Below are positions 18,123 through 29,900 of a stretch of 64,000 nucleotides of DNA, piece by piece. The stretch is from Anomaloglossus baeobatrachus. Its lineage: Eukaryota; Chordata; Amphibia; Anura; Aromobatidae. Position 1 is the stretch's first letter, and every line of letters begins with the position of its first letter. The stretch is from the NCBI RefSeq assembly GCF_048569485.1, contig NW_027442046.1, positions 186,001 to 250,000 of the forward strand, given 5' to 3'. The position numbers and the translations under genes are program-made. The notes under the pieces are model-generated. The model had not been told where the DNA came from. It ran no database searches and saw nothing but the letters and a program-made list of their open reading frames with translations.

Positions 18123-19513
18123 CTTCTTAACCCAGTTTCCAAAAGCAGAACTCAATTCACCTGATTCATATTAGCCCGATTTAATGAATTGGAAGAAAGC
18201 ATACGTCTTCATATGCACCTCAATTTGGCCCATTCACTTTTCACACTTCCTCCTTTTGTTTTTTATCTTTCACACTTTTGACTTTCTTTATTCATCCAAA
18301 TAGCAAACTCATCACCACTCAACCTGACCAACTCGGCTATGTCCCGTGCTGCAGTTCTCTGTCTTATCTAGATCATTTGCAATTGAATGGAATAGATCCC
18401 TTTTGGACAAAGTGGATTCACCTGCTGCTGCAGTGACCACAGGTGTGATAAGATCTAGAATTGGCATCTGGTGCGATCTCTCCGCTTCCACTCCAAAGAA
18501 AGTTACCTGTTTATTCCTATCATGCATTGGTTTTTGGGGTTTTCTTTGAGTAATGATGATCTCTTTAGTAGTCTGTTGGCGCCCTCTCCTGGAGGAATAG
18601 TTTGCTTGCTCTTGGACATTCTAAAAGAGAGGTCATGATAGACATTGAGCTTCTGAGCTCAATTGGGGACAGTCATGGGTGATGAATGTTTGCAACCTGC
18701 TGCAAAGCCTCATACCGCAATATAAGGAACGTCAAATACTAAGAAAGGGCGGCCTATGAAAGAATTACTACTTTCAATAAGTACACTTAAACGGCTAATT
18801 GGGAATAGAAAAACTGTAAAAAGCCCTCTGAGAAAGCCCCCCTCTAACCTTTGATAGTAAGCTTTTCTGTAGTCTGCCTGTTGATGTATTTTCCGTTTGA
18901 ACTGTGCACAACATGAAGAGACGGAACACTGGCGGCTTGTCACAATGCCCCCGCTGACATCACAATAGCGCTGCTGCCTAGAAAACAAGCTGCGCAGCAG
19001 AAGTTGTTCTTTGGGTGGGAGGGTGGGCTAGTGTAAGGAGGGGGCAAGCTCTTTTTTTCCCGGGTGGTAGGGGGATGACAGGAGAAGGGATGCGGGTGGT
19101 GAGAAGGGTACAGAGGGCAGGGTTTGGGGGCTGGGAAGGAAAGGGAAAAGATTAGGGTTTGGGGATGATGAAAGGGCTTTCTACGGGTAAGGATGGCAAA
19201 GGGTGGCAGTGACGGAAAGTCAGGCAACCTGTCCTGTCCGTCTTTTTGTATCGTGAATTGGAAAGACTGCAAGGGGGAGGGGAGTTGCTTGCGCCCTAAA
19301 GGAGGAGTTATTCAGATTCATTGCAGTGGGGGGCGGCGGCTGCAAAACGCACCATTCTTCTTGTTTTTGCTCTGCAAAGCAGCCTTTTCAAGGGTTGGCT
19401 TGGGTGACAAAATGTCTTCTGTAGGCGTGGGTTTGTCTCCCTCTCGCTCTCTCTCCCTAAGATGTGTCCGGCATAGGCCAGGGTGCCACTCGAGGCCCAA
19501 ACCAATTCTGGTT
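18123..19513 (+). repeat. U2 array intergenic spacer
   Basis: Standard 1,391-bp spacer without a gene, carrying the commonest base at every variable position I noticed. 3' box at 18135-18149. Confidence 0.9.
19452..19471 (+). promoter_or_regulatory. PSE-like element of U2 at 19514
   Basis: Same 20-bp element at -62 to -43, unchanged. Confidence 0.65.
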
Positions 19514-19701
19514 ATCGCTTCTCGGCCTTTTGGCTAAGATCAAGTGTAGTATCTGTTCTTATCAGTTTAATATCTGATACGTCCCCTATCTGGGGACCAT
19601 ATATTAAATGGATTTTTAGAACAGGGAGATGGAAAAAGAGCTTGCTCTGTCCACTCCACGCATTGACCTGGTATTGCAGTACCTCCAGGACCGGTGCACC
19701 C
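19514..19701 (+). ncRNA. RNU2: U2 snRNA, uninterrupted
   Basis: A 188-nt U2 gene of the majority sequence. Stem III reads AGAGC TT GCTCT, fully paired. Branch-point recognition GTAGTA and the insertion site nt 37/38 are unoccupied. The Sm tract reads ATTTTTAG, as in every copy here. With consensus PSE, DSE and 3' box it is a good candidate for an expressed copy. Confidence 0.98.
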
Positions 19702-19713
19702 CTTCTTAACCCA

Positions 19714-19728
19714 GTTTCCAAAAGCAGA
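19714..19728 (+). terminator. snRNA 3' box of U2 at 19514
   Basis: GTTTCCAAAAGCAGA, 12 nt after the gene end. Confidence 0.9.
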
Positions 19729-20908
19729 ACTCAATTCACCTGATTCATATTAGCCCGATTTAATGAATTGGAAGAAAGCATACGTCTTCATATGCACCTC
19801 AATTTGGCCCATTCACTTTTCACACTTCCTCCTTTTGTTTTTTATCTTTCACACTTTTGACTTTCTTTATTCATCCAAATAGCAAACTCATCACCACTCA
19901 ACCTGACCAACTCGGCTATGTCCCGTGCTGCAGTTCTCTGTCTTATCTAGATCATTTGCAATTGAATGGAATAGATCCCTTTTGGACAAAGTGGATTCAC
20001 CTGCTGCTGCAGTGACCACAGGTGTGATAAGATCTAGAATTGGCATCTGGTGCGATCTCTACGCTTCCACTCCAAAGAAAGTTACCTGTTTATTCCTATC
20101 ATGCATTGGTTTTTGGGGTTTTCTTTGAGTAATGATGATCTCTTTAGTAGTCTGTTGGCGCCCTCTCCTGGAGGAATAGTTTGCTTGCTCTTGGACATTC
20201 TAAAAGAGAGGTCATGATAGACATTGAGCTTCTGAGCTCAATTGGGGACAGTCATGGGTGATGAATGTTTGCAACCTGCTGCAAAGCCTCATACCGCAAT
20301 ATAAGGAACGTCAAATACTAAGAAAGGGCGGCCTATGAAAGAATTACTACTTTCAATAAGTACACTTAAACGGCTAATTGGGAATAGAAAAACTGTAAAA
20401 AGCCCTCTGAGAAAGCCCCCCTCTAACCTTTGATAGTAAGCTTTTCTGTAGTCTGCCTGTTGATGTATTTTCCGTTTGAACTGTGCACAACATGAAGAGA
20501 CGGAACACTGGCGGCTTGTCACAATGCCCCCGCTGACATCACAATAGCGCTGCTGCCTAGAAAACAAGCTGCGCAGCAGAAGTTGTTCTTTGGGTGGGAG
20601 GGTGGGCTAGTGTAAGGAGGGGGCAAGCTCTTTTTTTCCCGGGTGGTAGGGGGATGACAGGAGAAGGGATGCGGGTGGTGAGAAGGGTACAGAGGGCAGG
20701 GTTTGGGGGCTGGGAAGGAAAGGGAAAAGATTAGGGTTTGGGGATGATGAAAGGGCTTTCTACGGGTAAGGATGGCAAAGGGTGGCAGTGACGGAAAGTC
20801 AGGCAACCTGTCCTGTCCGTCTTTTTGTATCGTGAATTGGAAAGACTGCAAGGGGGAGGGGAGTTGCTTGCGCCCTAAAGGAGGAGTTATTCAGATTCAT
20901 TGCAGTGG

Positions 20909-20926
20909 GGGGCGGCGGCTGCAAAA
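20909..20926 (+). promoter_or_regulatory. DSE-like enhancer of U2 at 21093
   Basis: GGGGCGG (Sp1-type GC box, 20909-20915) is followed by CTGCAAAA (20919-20926), one or two changes from the octamer ATGCAAAT. It lies about 185-167 bp upstream of U2, close to where vertebrate snRNA genes carry their distal element. The same block lies at the same offset before every U2 copy. The octamer match is imperfect. Confidence 0.5.
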
Positions 20927-21030
20927 CGCACCATTCTTCTTGTTTTTGCTCTGCAAAGCAGCCTTTTCAAGGGTTGGCTTGGGTGACAAAATGTCTTCTG
21001 TAGGCGTGGGTTTGTCTCCCTCTCGCTCTC

Positions 21031-21050
21031 TCTCCCTAAGATGTGTCCGG
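21031..21050 (+). promoter_or_regulatory. PSE-like element of U2 at 21093
   Basis: Consensus form at -62 to -43, preceded by a CT-rich run from about 21016. Confidence 0.65.
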
Positions 21051-21092
21051 CATAGGCCAGGGTGCCACTCGAGGCCCAAACCAATTCTGGTT

Positions 21093-21280
21093 ATCGCTTC
21101 TCGGCCTTTTGGCTAAGATCAAGTGTAGTATCTGTTCTTATCAGTTTAATATCTGATACGTCCCCTATCTGGGGACCATATATTAAATGGATTTTTAGAA
21201 CAGGGAGATGGAAAAAGAGCTTGCTCTGTCCACTCCACGCATTGACCTGGTATTGCAGTACCTCCAGGACCGGTGCACCC
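21093..21280 (+). ncRNA. RNU2: U2 snRNA, uninterrupted
   Basis: 188-nt majority-sequence U2, taken here as the reference for nt numbering. Nt 33-38 GTAGTA, stem IIa nt 48-65, Sm tract nt 99-105, stem-loop III around nt 117-144, stem-loop IV from nt 146. Consensus promoter and 3' box. Confidence 0.98.
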
Positions 21281-21292
21281 CTTCTTAACCCA

Positions 21293-21307
21293 GTTTCCAA
21301 AAGCAGA
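21293..21307 (+). terminator. snRNA 3' box of U2 at 21093
   Basis: GTTTCCAAAAGCAGA, 12 nt after the gene end. Confidence 0.9.
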
Positions 21308-22609
21308 ACTCAATTCACCTGATTCATATTAGCCCGATTTAATGAATTGGAAGAAAGCATACGTCTTCATATGCACCTCAATTTGGCCCATTCACTTTTC
21401 ACACTTCCTCCTTTTGTTTTTTATCTTTCACACTTTTGACTTTCTTTATTCATCCAAATAGCAAACTCATCACCACTCAACCTGACCAACTCGGCTATGT
21501 CCCGTGCTGCAGTTCTCTGTCTTATCTAGATCATTTGCAATTGAATGGAATAGATCCCTTTTGGACAAAGTGGATTCACCTGCTGCTGCAGTGACCACAG
21601 GTGTGATAAGATCTAGAATTGGCATCTGGTGCGATCTCTCCGCTTCCACTCCAAAGAAAGTTACCTGTTTATTCCTATCATGCATTGGTTTTTGGGGTTT
21701 TCTTTGAGTAATGATGATCTCTTTAGTAGTCTGTTGGCGCCCTCTCCTGGAGGAATAGTTTGCTTGCTCTTGGACATTCTAAAAGAGAGGTCATGATAGA
21801 CATTGAGCTTCTGAGCTCAATTGGGGACAGTCATGGGTGATGAATGTTTGCAACCTGCTGCAAAGCCTCATACCGCAATATAAGGAACGTCAAATACTAA
21901 GAAAGGGCGGCCTATGAAAGAATTACTACTTTCAATAAGTACAATTAAACGGCTAATTGGGAATAGAAAAACTGTAAAAAGCCCTCTGAGAAAGCCCCCC
22001 TCTAACCTTTGATAGTAAGCTTTTCTGTAGTCTGCCTGTTGATGTATTTTCCGTTTGAACTGTGCACAACATGAAGAGACGGAACACTGGCGGCTTGTCA
22101 CAATGCCCCCGCTGACATCACAATAGCGCTGCTGCCTAGAAAACAAGCTGCGCAGCAGAAGTTGTTCTTTGGGTGGGAGGGTGGGCTAGTGTAAGGAGGG
22201 GGCAAGCTCTTTTTTTCCCGGGTGGTAGGGGGATGACAGGAGAAGGGATGCGGGTGGTGAGAAGGGTACAGAGGGCAGGGTTTGGGGGCTGGGAAGGAAA
22301 GGGAAAAGATTAGGGTTTGGGGATGATGAAAGGGCTTTCTACGGGTAAGGATGGCAAAGGGTGGCAGTGACGGAAAGTCAGGCAACCTGTCCTGTCCGTC
22401 TTTTTGTATCGTGAATTGGAAAGACTGCAAGGGGGAGGGGAGTTGCTTGCGCCCTAAAGGAGGAGTTATTCAGATTCATTGCAGTGGGGGGCGGCGGCTG
22501 CAAAACGCACCATTCTTCTTGTTTTTGCTCTGCAAAGCAGCCTTTTCAAGGGTTGGCTTGGGTGACAAAATGTCTTCTGTAGGCGTGGGTTTGTCTCCCT
22601 CTCGCTCTC

Positions 22610-22631
22610 TCTCCCTAAGATATGTGTCCGG
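22610..22631 (+). promoter_or_regulatory. PSE-like element of U2 at 22674 with 2-bp insertion
   Basis: Reads TCTCCCTAAGATATGTGTCC followed by GG. The extra AT separates the two halves of the element, which may weaken SNAPc binding. No other copy has it. Confidence 0.6.
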
Positions 22632-22673
22632 CATAGGCCAGGGTGCCACTCGAGGCCCAAACCAATTCTGGTT

Positions 22674-22861
22674 ATCGCTTCTCGGCCTTTTGGCTAAGAT
22701 CAAGTGTAGTATCTGTTCTTATCAGTTTAATATCTGATACGTCCCCTATCTGGGGACCATATATTAAATGGATTTTTAGAACAGGGAGATGGAAAAAGAG
22801 CTTGCTCTGTCCACTCCACGCATTGACCTGGTATTGCAGTACCTCCAGGACCGGTGCACCC
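22674..22861 (+). ncRNA. RNU2: U2 snRNA, uninterrupted, altered PSE
   Basis: The RNA-coding part is of the majority sequence and complete, with an unoccupied insertion site. The promoter has a 2-bp insertion in the PSE, so its expression may be lower than that of its neighbours. Confidence 0.97.
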
Positions 22862-24252
22862 CTTCTTAACCCAGTTTCCAAAAGCAGAACTCAATTCACC
22901 TGATTCATATTAGCCCGATTTAATGAATTGGAAGAAAGCATACGTCTTCATATGCACCTCAATTTGGCCCATTCACTTTTCACACTTCCTCCTTTTGTTT
23001 TTTATCTTTCACACTTTTGACTTTCTTTATTCATCCAAATAGCAAACTCATCACCACTCAACCTGACCAACTCGGCTATGTCCCGTGCTGCAGTTCTCTG
23101 TCTTATCTAGATCATTTGCAATTGAATGGAATAGATCCCTTTTGGACAAAGTGGATTCACCTGCTGCTGCAGTGACCACAGGTGTGATAAGATCTAGAAT
23201 TGGCATCTGGTGCGATCTCTCCGCTTCCACTCCAAAGAAAGTTACCTGTTTATTCCTATCATGCATTGGTTTTTGGGGTTTTCTTTGAGTAATGATGATC
23301 TCTTTAGTAGTCTGTTGGCGCCCTCTCCTGGAGGAATAGTTTGCTTGCTCTTGGACATTCTAAAAGAGAGGTCATGATAGACATTGAGCTTCTGAGCTCA
23401 ATTGGGGACAGTCATGGGTGATGAATGTTTGCAACCTGCTGCAAAGCCTCATACCGCAATATAAGGAACGTCAAATACTAAGAAAGGGCGGCCTATGAAA
23501 GAATTACTACTTTCAATAAGTACACTTAAACGGCTAATTGGGAATAGAAAAACTGTAAAAAGCCCTCTGAGAAAGCCCCCCTCTAACCTTTGATAGTAAG
23601 CTTTTCTGTAGTCTGCCTGTTGATGTATTTTCCGTTTGAACTGTGCACAACATGAAGAGACGGAACACTGGCGGCTTGTCACAATGCCCCCGCTGACATC
23701 ACAATAGCGCTGCTGCCTAGAAAACAAGCTGCGCAGCAGAAGTTGTTCTTTGGGTGGGAGGGTGGGCTAGTGTAAGGAGGGGGCAAGCTCTTTTTTTCCC
23801 GGGTGGTAGGGGGATGACAGGAGAAGGGATGCGGGTGGTGAGAAGGGTACAGAGGGCAGGGTTTTGGGGCTGGGAAGGAAAGGGAAAAGATTAGGGTTTG
23901 GGGATGATGAAAGGGCTTTCTACGGGTAAGGATGGCAAAGGGTGGCAGTGACGGAAAGTCAGGCAACCTGTCCTGTCCGTCTTTTTGTATCGTGAATTGG
24001 AAAGACTGCAAGGGGGAGGGGAGTTGCTTGCGCCCTAAAGGAGGAGTTATTCAGATTCATTGCAGTGGGGGGCGGCGGCTGCAAAACGCACCATTCTTCT
24101 TGTTTTTGCTCTGCAAAGCAGCCTTTTCAAGGGTTGGCTTGGGTGACAAAATGTCTTCTGTAGGCGTGGGTTTGTCTCCCTCTCGCTCTCTCTCCCTAAG
24201 ATGTGTCCGGCATAGGCCAGGGTGCCACTCGAGGCCCAAACCAATTCTGGTT
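22862..24252 (+). repeat. U2 array intergenic spacer
   Basis: Standard spacer without a gene; one change in the G-rich tract near 23865 (GGTTTTGGGGC). Confidence 0.9.
22874..22888 (+). terminator. snRNA 3' box of U2 at 22674
   Basis: GTTTCCAAAAGCAGA, 12 nt after the gene end. Confidence 0.9.
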
Positions 24253-24289
24253 ATCGCTTCTCGGCCTTTTGGCTAAGATCAAGTGTAGT

Positions 24290-25136
24290 GTTGTTCGAAG
24301 AGGTGGTTTAAGCTCCAGGCCACCTTAGTACAATGATACAATGCACACTGGAAGGTTGCGCTTGCTAGTACTCTGGGTGGATAGTATATTCATCTAGTGG
24401 AAAACATGGCCCTACCAGGATCGAGGCTATTAGACTGAGTAAGGATGGGGGGCTATGGTACAACGTGCCCCAGGACTGACGACCCTGGAGTGAGTCTGAG
24501 CTTGCTGGCTTGGGACCCCGGCAAGCCTTGGGCTCTGTAGCACACCGTACCTTGCCTTTTCATACTTTTTGAGCATATTACCCTATCCCGGCCTTCTGGC
24601 TAGGAAGGGAAATTTTTATAATCCCGGTTGGAGGTCTGGTCAGCTTTGGGCTGAGAAACTAACACCCGGTTGGAGGTCCGGGTCAGCTTTGGCTGAGAAA
24701 CCAACACCCGGTTGGAGGTCCGGGTCAGCTTTGGCTGAGAAACCAACACCCGGTTGGAGGTCTGGGTCAGCTTCGGCTGAGAAACCAACACCCGGTTGGA
24801 GGTCCGGTTAGCCTTGGGCTGAGAAACCAACACCGGTTGACGGTCCGGGCAGTTTCGGCTGCGAAACCAACAACTAGTAGCTCTCTACTCCACTTGGGTA
24901 AGATGCCTGGGTGGACGCTGGGAGCAACGACAAGGCTCAACCAGGCTTCGGCTTGGGGGAGCACCGAAGATCCCTGACCCTTGCTGTGGCCTTCTGGCTC
25001 GGAGGGACGGGGTTGATTTTTGGGGACCCTCTCCTCACGGTGGGGTCCACACGAATCCTAGCCTTTGCACTGTTTTTGGTGTGACTTCGGTCATGCATTT
25101 TTTGTGGTGCTTTGGAAAGCTTCATTAAATCAAAAA
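24290..25136 (+). mobile_element. C2-type non-autonomous U2-targeted element
   Basis: An 847-bp C2 copy. C2 starts GTTGTTCGAAGAGG where C1 starts ATCGTTCGAAAAGG, and differs from C1 at many places in the first 300 bp. It keeps the same plan: 5' hairpin, 42-bp minisatellite and a 3' part ending TTAAATCAAAA. Joined at U2 nt 37 without duplication. Confidence 0.87.
24626..24874 (+). repeat. 42-bp minisatellite inside C2, five units plus one degenerate
   Basis: Five units from 24626 to 24834 and a degenerate unit at 24835-24874. The first unit has AAACTAACAC, a C2 signature. Confidence 0.92.
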
Positions 25137-25388
25137 ATCTGTTCTTATCAGAACAAACTGAGCTAGCTACACTTGACGAGATACGATCAGGGAGACGAGC
25201 TCCGAAGCCCAGCCGAGACCAGAAGAGGGAGATCGGACGGAAGAAGAGCTTGGCAGAAAGAAGCAAGAAGACGAAGGCTCGGAGAAGACTTGGGGAGACC
25301 AGAGGAACTTCGAGGAGGAACACAGCGGGAGAAGACACCCGGAGAAGAATCCAAGATCCAGCTCCGGGAACTCAAGCAGGAACCAGCC

Positions 25389-26932
25389 ATGGCAGGCAAG
25401 CCAGAGAAGGCAGCCAAGAAGGCTCAGGACCCAGGGACCTCCAGGAAGGCTCATCCAGAGGCTTCTTCGGCCCAAGAGGCCCCTACCTCCGACGCCAGCC
25501 AGCCGGAGGGAGCCCGGACGCCGCCTGAAAAGGCTCCAACCCTGGAGCCTTGGATGCGGCAGACGGTCGCCCTGAAGCTAAAGGCGGTGGATGGTAGGTT
25601 GCCGGACATGTCCAGCGACGTGTTCTGCAAGAAGATGATTGTGGATCAGGGCTTCTCCAGGGCGGAAACCCTGAGTGTCCAGACCTTCATGACTGGCATT
25701 TTTCTGGTAACCTTTGCCACGGTGAATGCCTGCAGGAGATACTGGGAGGCGATGAACGCAGCGATGCCGGACTCCCCTTTTCATTCTTTTTTAGGATCCT
25801 GTCCTATACAGAGGGATGAGAAGAGGATCACGGTCTCCATGCGGAACCCGCACACCCCAGGAAGAGACATCTCCACGTTCCTGGGACGTCTCTGCACAGT
25901 GGTGAGGGAGCCATCCCACATCCTTAACGGCAACGGATTCTGGACGGGTAAGTGGTCAGTAACCGTTCGACTCTACAGGGAACCAGCATCCGAGGATGGC
26001 CTCCAGCACCTGCCCCCGACATTCTCTCTGGGAAACTCCTTTGGTCTCATCTACTACCCGGACATGCCACACAACTGCAGGAAATGTGGCGGGAAAGGGC
26101 ATTCGATGAAGACCTGCAAGGAGGACGCCTGCAGGGTTTGCCGGGTGACAGGACACAGCTCCAAGGACTGCCCAAAGAAGAAGACTTGCAACCTTTGTGG
26201 ACAGGCGGACCACCTTTACAAGGACTGCCCACAGCGGGAGAAATCCTGGGCAAGGGTTGCCGCGGCGACCCAGTATCGGGTAGTCACAGCTTCGTCGACC
26301 AAGGCAGCTACGACCAAGGCCACAGAGGCCAAGGACAAGGCGGCCAAGAACCCGGCGACCGTGGCTCCAGCCGATGCCCCAGCAGCCACGGAGTCCAGGG
26401 AAAAGAAGGGTAAGAAAACTGTTGCCCCCCCCCTGGTCCCCCCCCCTGTCACCCCTGTCCAAACCCCTCCCCCCCCGGCCAACCCTACTGAGGATTCCAC
26501 TACCTCCACCTCATTTCCCTACTCCTCAGTTGGTCTCCTCACCCCCCCCCAAAGCCCACTCTCCCTCCCCAGACCATGAGAGCAGAGGGCCTCAGCACTC
26601 TTGCACTTTTCACCGAGGAGGATTTTCCAGCTCTTGTCTCCTCAGGTACAGGCCAAAGGAAAAGGAAGGTGGAAGATAGTCCTGTCGCAGAACCTTCCAA
26701 GCTGTTCATTGTGGACCCCAATCCACCCCAGGAAGAGGAGGATGGCCTCCTCCCAGAACCGGACGTGTTGGAGCAGATGGTGGAGTCCCTTGTGGCCGAA
26801 GAAGAAATGGAGGAGTCGGAAGCCACTGAGGCACCATCCCTGCTCGATCAGCTAGAAGAAGAGGGTCTGCTGGAGATACCCTTACCAGCAGGTGCCAAAG
26901 AGGAAGAACCGCCCGACCGGAGTGGTAACTAA
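25389..26932 (+). pseudogene. Keno-like ORF1 with 1-bp loss in a C-run (copy 3)
   Basis: Same ATG as the other copies. The three CCHC knuckles and central domain are intact in the first frame. At about 26542-26550 a run of nine C replaces the ten C of copies 1 and 2. This shifts the frame and ends the first part at 26579. The remaining 118 codons (26576-26932), which encode the acidic tail, are open in another frame. Polymerase or ribosome slippage on the C-run could rescue some product (inference), or the difference may be an assembly error in a homopolymer. Confidence 0.8.
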
Positions 26933-26967
26933 GGCACACCGCCTGCTCTAACTTTCTCTTTCCTCCA

Positions 26968-29900
26968 ATGACTGCTAACATTAACATCTTTTCCATTAAT
27001 GTTAGGAGCATCAGAGACAAGTTCCGACGTCAGACAATTTTTGCGTTCCTTAACACTCAGTCTAGTGATGTATTTTTCCTGCAGGAATGCTCCCTTCCCT
27101 CCTCTAGGTCCTTCAACCATCTGGCCAGGGAGTGGACCCATGGCCCATCCTACTGGTCTGGCGGGGGCGACTGTAGGTCCGCGGGGGTCGCCGTGCTGAT
27201 CAGGGGAAGCGCCTTCACATTGGACTCTGTTCAGGAAATCGTCTGCGGCAGGTTACTGCTCGTGGATGGCACCTGGGCGGGAGAACCTGTCAGGTTCATC
27301 AATGTGTATGCTTCTCCTGTGAAGAGCGATCGACTGGAGCTCCTCCAAGCCCTGCGCCCTCAGCTCGCTACCGCCAGGACGGTAGTGATGGCCGGGGATT
27401 TCAACTGCCCGATTGAGGAGGATGGACGCAGTTCTGGAACGGCTGCCAAGTTGGACGTCACATCCAAACTGCTCATTGAGATGGTGACCGAAGCCTCTCT
27501 TGTGGACGTTGTTGGCTCCATCGGACACGGATCCGTGAACTATTCATGGTGCCGATCCGATGGCTCGCTGCGTTCCAGGATTGACTTTGTGTTTACCTCT
27601 CGGGCGGTTGGGCGGAGTGGGCACTCGATGGTCCCCTGCTTCTTCTCTGACCACAGAGCCATTCACTTTCAAGGTGTGCTGGGCCATGGCTTCCCCATTG
27701 GCCCGGGCTCCTGGAAGCTGAACTGCTCTCTGCTGGAAAAGGGTGAGATTCTGGAGGAGCTTAGAGCGGCCTACTCCACGTGGCGGGCCTACAAGGCGGG
27801 CTTCCAGTCTGTTTCTGACTGGTGGGAATACGTTAAACTCGAGTTCCGTTTCTTCTTTCAGGCAAAGAGTCAACAACAGGCGTGTCTGAAGAGGAGGGAC
27901 TTCAGGAGACTCCAGCGTGAGCTGCGTTCCCTGCAGGACCTTCTTCGATGCGGCTGGGACGTGAGAGAGGAGCTGGAGGAGACTAAGAGGAGCCTGAAAA
28001 GGCACTTCGAGGAGGAGTCCGAGCGAATTGTCTTCCGTTCCAAAGTGGAGAACCTGGAGAAGGGTGAGAAATGTAACTCGTTCTTTTTCAGGAAACTCCA
28101 CGCCGGTCACACGCCCATGAATGAACTACGAGACGAGAGTGGAAGCATACGACGCGGGAAAGAGAATGTGATGAAGGTCGTCAGCGACTTCTACAGCGAA
28201 CTCTACGCCCGCAAGACTACTGACCCCGAGGCCGCCGATAAGTTCCTGTCAGGTATCACTAACCATCTTGACCCTGCAGACGCGGCGGCCATGGACGTTC
28301 CTCTGACGGTAGACGAGCTGCTCTCGGCCGCCAAATCCTTTAGTTCTGGCAGGACACCGGGCAGTGACGGCCTCCCAGCAGAGCTCTATGTAGCGCTGGG
28401 AGACCTAATCTGTCCGGACCTGTTAGGGCTGTATGAGGAGATGGTGGTGGAGGGCAGAATGCCTCCATCTCTGAGGGAAGGAATGGTCACGATCCTGTAC
28501 AAGCGTAAAGGAGAGAGGTGCGACCTGAAGAATTGGCGTCCCATCACCCTTCTGAATGTCGACTACAAGATCCTGGCCAAGACGATGGCAACGAGACTGA
28601 AGACGGTTATCGGACGGATCATCCACCCGGATCAGACCTGCGGCATCCCTGGACGTCGCATCGCAGACAGCCTGGCTCTCATGCGGGACACGGTCGAGTA
28701 CATCAAAGCCCGCCGGGTGCACGCAGCCCTGATCTCGTTGGATCAGGAAAAGGCCTTCGACCGTGTTTCCCATGAGTTCCTGGGCAAAGCTCTGCACAGG
28801 TTAGGTTTGGGTAACATGTTTTGTTTGTATGTCCAACTAATGTATTTTGATATTCACAGCTCGGTGTTGGTAAACGGCTGGAAGACTGACCCCTTCCCGG
28901 TCCTCTCAGGGGTCAGACAAGGCTGTCCTCTGTCACCTCTTCTTTTTGTTTGTGTTATAGAACTCTTTGCAGAGGCTATCCGGCGGAATGGAGAGATCAG
29001 AGGGATCACCGCACCAGGAAGAGAACGCTTCGAGGTCAAGTGCTCGCTCTACATGGACGACGTGACCGTCTTCTGCGCGGACCGGCGCTCAGTCGACACC
29101 CTCGTCCAGACCTGTGAGACCTTCGGACGGGCTTCGGGAGCCAAAGTCAACTGCGGGAAGTCGGAAGCCATGCTCTTCGGGGACTGGCAGCCGGCCTCTT
29201 CCGCCCCCTTCCCTTTCAGCATCCAGCCGGATTTCATCAAGGTTCTTGGAGTCTGGTTCGGGAAGGAAGGAGCAGCCCTCAAGTCCTGGGAGGAACGCTT
29301 GACCAAGATCACCCAACGGATCGGTCTGTGGAGCCTCAGACGCCTCACCTGTGAGGGCAAAGCACTGGTCCTGCGTAACGAGGTACTGCCCGTGCTGCAG
29401 TACACGGCCCAGGCCTGGCCCCCCCTTGCCACCGTGTGCAGGGCCATTACCAGGACGGTGTTTCGTTTTGTCTGGGGATCCAAGATGGACAGAGTAAAGC
29501 GGAGCATCATGTACAAGGATCCTCGCAAGGGTGGGAAGGGCGTACCCGATATCCCCACCCTCCTGCGATCCTCCTTCGTATGTGACTGCGTTCACCGAAC
29601 TCTGCGAGTCAAGAGAGGTTCCGCGGGTGGGTCCATGTCTCGCTTCTTCCTGCTCCCCCTTTGGAGACGGTTAGGCTGGGACAAGTGGGACAGCTCCTTC
29701 CCCTACAACTGGACGGCGCCATGGTTCTACGGAGACGTGGTTCGGTTTGTGAGGGAACACCAACTGGAGGGACTCAAGCCTGATTTGTGGAAGCCAAAGA
29801 CTATCCACAAACTCATCAGAGCCAAGGACGAAATGGAGAACATTCCAGGACTTCATCACGACACACTGGAGACTGTTTGGACAAACGTGTCATCGGCTGG

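Larger units (their letters stand above)
19702..21092 (+). repeat. U2 array intergenic spacer
   Basis: Standard spacer without a gene; one substitution at 20061 (CTACGC for CTCCGC). The G-rich tract spans about 20598-20745 and includes a telomere-like TTAGGGTTTGGGG. Confidence 0.9.
21281..22673 (+). repeat. U2 array intergenic spacer (1,393 bp)
   Basis: Standard spacer without a gene. It has one substitution near 21944 (ACAATTAAAC) and a 2-bp AT insertion inside the PSE of the next U2. Confidence 0.9.

Noticed and set aside
20731-20745. Telomere-like TTAGGGTTTGGGG in the spacer
   Set aside because: A single occurrence per spacer inside a generally G-rich tract, not a repeat run.
24290-24360. 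Weak U1 snRNA resemblance at the start of C2 (CGAAG, GGTGGTTT, TGCAC)
   Set aside because: The shared words are short with unequal gaps. An snRNA-derived head would need a real alignment.
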